Assembly (NCBI GenBank): GCA_017405115.1
Contig: JAFRBA010000043.1
Location: forward strand, 1-64,000
Length of the DNA: 64,000 nucleotides
Source of the DNA: Kiritimatiellia bacterium
GTDB taxonomy: Bacteria; Verrucomicrobiota; Kiritimatiellia; RFP12; UBA1067
Reading direction: 5' to 3'
The notes beneath the pieces are model-generated. The model searched no databases. It saw nothing but the letters and a program-made list of their open reading frames with translations, and had not been told where the DNA came from. Both the position numbers and the translations under genes were made by a program. How positions within the stretch are numbered: position 1 is the stretch's first letter; each line of letters opens with the position of its first letter. Shown in pieces: positions 63,229-64,000 of the stretch.

Positions 63229-64000
63229 ATGAGCGAGGCCGAAAGCGAGGTTTTGCAGACGGGCGTCCTGGAGGACGTCAAGATCGAAGAGGAGATGTCG
63301 AGGGACTACATCGACTACTCCATGAGCGTCATAGTGGGGCGCGCGCTCCCCGACGTGCGCGACGGCCTGAAGCCCGTGCACAGGCGCTGCCTGTACGCCA
63401 TGCACAGGCTGAACAACACCTGGAACTCCAAGCACGTGAAGTCCGCCCGCGTCGTCGGCGAGGTGATCGGCAAGTACCATCCCCACGGCGACACGTCGGT
63501 ATACGACACCATCGTCCGCATGGCGCAGGACTTCTCGCTGCGCGTCCCGCTCGTCGACGGCCACGGCAACTTCGGCTCCATCGACGGCGACGGCGCGGCC
63601 GCGATGCGCTACACCGAGGTCCGGATGCAGCGCGTCGCCGAGGAGCTCCTCGGCGACCTCGAGAAGGACACGGTCGACATGGTCCCGAACTACGACGAGA
63701 CCCTCGAGGAGCCGACCGTCCTCCCCGCGAAGCTTCCGAACCTGCTCCTCAACGGCTCCTCCGGCATCGCCGTGGGCATGACGACCAACATCCCGCCCCA
63801 CAACCTGGGCGAGCTGTGCGACGGCATCGACTGGTACGTGCAGCACCGCGACGACTGCACCGTCGACGACCTGATGCGCTTCGTGAAGGGGCCGGACTTC
63901 CCGACCGGCGCGCAGATCTGCGGGCGCAACGGGATTGCGGCGATGTACAAGCTCGGGCGCGGGCAGCTCACGGTGCGCGGCAAGGCCGAGATCGAGGAGC
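63229..64000 (+). CDS. gyrA: DNA gyrase subunit A (5' part)
   Basis: The first 257 codons are present and the gene runs off the window. GyrA landmarks are [46 protein letters not shown], and [10 protein letters not shown] with the catalytic tyrosine at residue 128. These are followed by [20 protein letters not shown]. The subunit cuts and rejoins DNA during supercoiling. The quinolone-resistance region reads [16 protein letters not shown], with Ser and Asp at the usual positions. gyrB is not in the window. Confidence 0.97.
   Translation, partial: MSEAESEVLQTGVLEDVKIEEEMSRDYIDYSMSVIVGRALPDVRDGLKPVHRRCLYAMHRLNNTWNSKHVKSARVVGEVIGKYHPHGDTSVYDTIVRMAQDFSLRVPLVDGHGNFGSIDGDGAAAMRYTEVRMQRVAEELLGDLEKDTVDMVPNYDETLEEPTVLPAKLPNLLLNGSSGIAVGMTTNIPPHNLGELCDGIDWYVQHRDDCTVDDLMRFVKGPDFPTGAQICGRNGIAAMYKLGRGQLTVRGKAEIEE

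Overview
The window is a high-GC bacterial chromosome segment bounded by housekeeping genes: rpmI-rplT at the left edge and the 5' part of gyrA at the right edge. Everything between is accessory or niche-related. Exported glycosidases for mucin-type glycans, LamG-like surface proteins, many TIM-barrel secreted proteins and first genes preceded at fixed distance by a TATAAT box suggest a gut-associated member of the PVC group (Verrucomicrobiota/Kiritimatiellota-like). That assignment is inference from gene content; there is no rRNA here.

Region by region. 1-1.1 kb: a terminator and the rpmI-rplT operon. 1.2-7.1 kb: two loci of a paralogous family of large exported proteins (short secreted peptide, big modular protein, then AT-richer membrane or lipoprotein genes), followed by deletion pseudogenes. 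7.2-16.4 kb: an AT-richer island opening with a structured RNA-like leader and a secreted thermonuclease, then a complete His-Xaa-Ser (hxsA-D-B-C) radical-SAM peptide system, a DUF4236-TerB-FtsK-gamma-AAA+ protein, a Cys/His-repeat exported protein, a NucA-type nuclease and small secreted proteins. 16.5-36.9 kb: a glycan-utilisation cluster controlled by a divergent XylR/AraC-type regulator. It holds a triple LamG-like surface protein, GH109, three secreted probable glycosidases, a GH110-GH2 fusion and a LacZ-type GH2. Together these could strip blood-group A and B/alpha-Gal caps and then the underlying beta-galactose. 36.9-39.7 kb: purN, a protein carrying repeated YGGPP motifs, and a coupled radical SAM/SPASM enzyme.

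39.7-54.0 kb: a surface-polysaccharide locus (Stealth phosphotransferase, TagF-like glycerophosphotransferase, MBOAT and DHHW acyltransferase pair, five glycosyltransferase units). It is interrupted at 42.4-45.2 kb by an AAA-ATPase/PD-(D/E)XK gene, a membrane-protein fragment, a serine recombinase and a methylase fragment. 54.0-57.0 kb: repeats, a second copy of the structured leader, an EcoRI-type adenine methyltransferase and a DUF262-HNH nuclease, together a likely restriction-type defence pair. 57.0-63.2 kb: a third family member with a C-terminal alpha/beta-hydrolase domain, its lipoprotein partner, and a frameshifted and truncated fourth copy next to gyrA.

The best candidates for something undescribed are the leader RNA duplicated at 7.4 and 54.5 kb with covarying helices, the YGGPP/radical-SAM pair, the GH110-GH2 fusion, and the exported-protein family with exchangeable tails. 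A genome-wide habit is also visible: a TATAAT-like box lies 6-9 nt before the start codon of most first genes, implying leaderless transcripts. All functional calls are by reading motifs; no database search was run.
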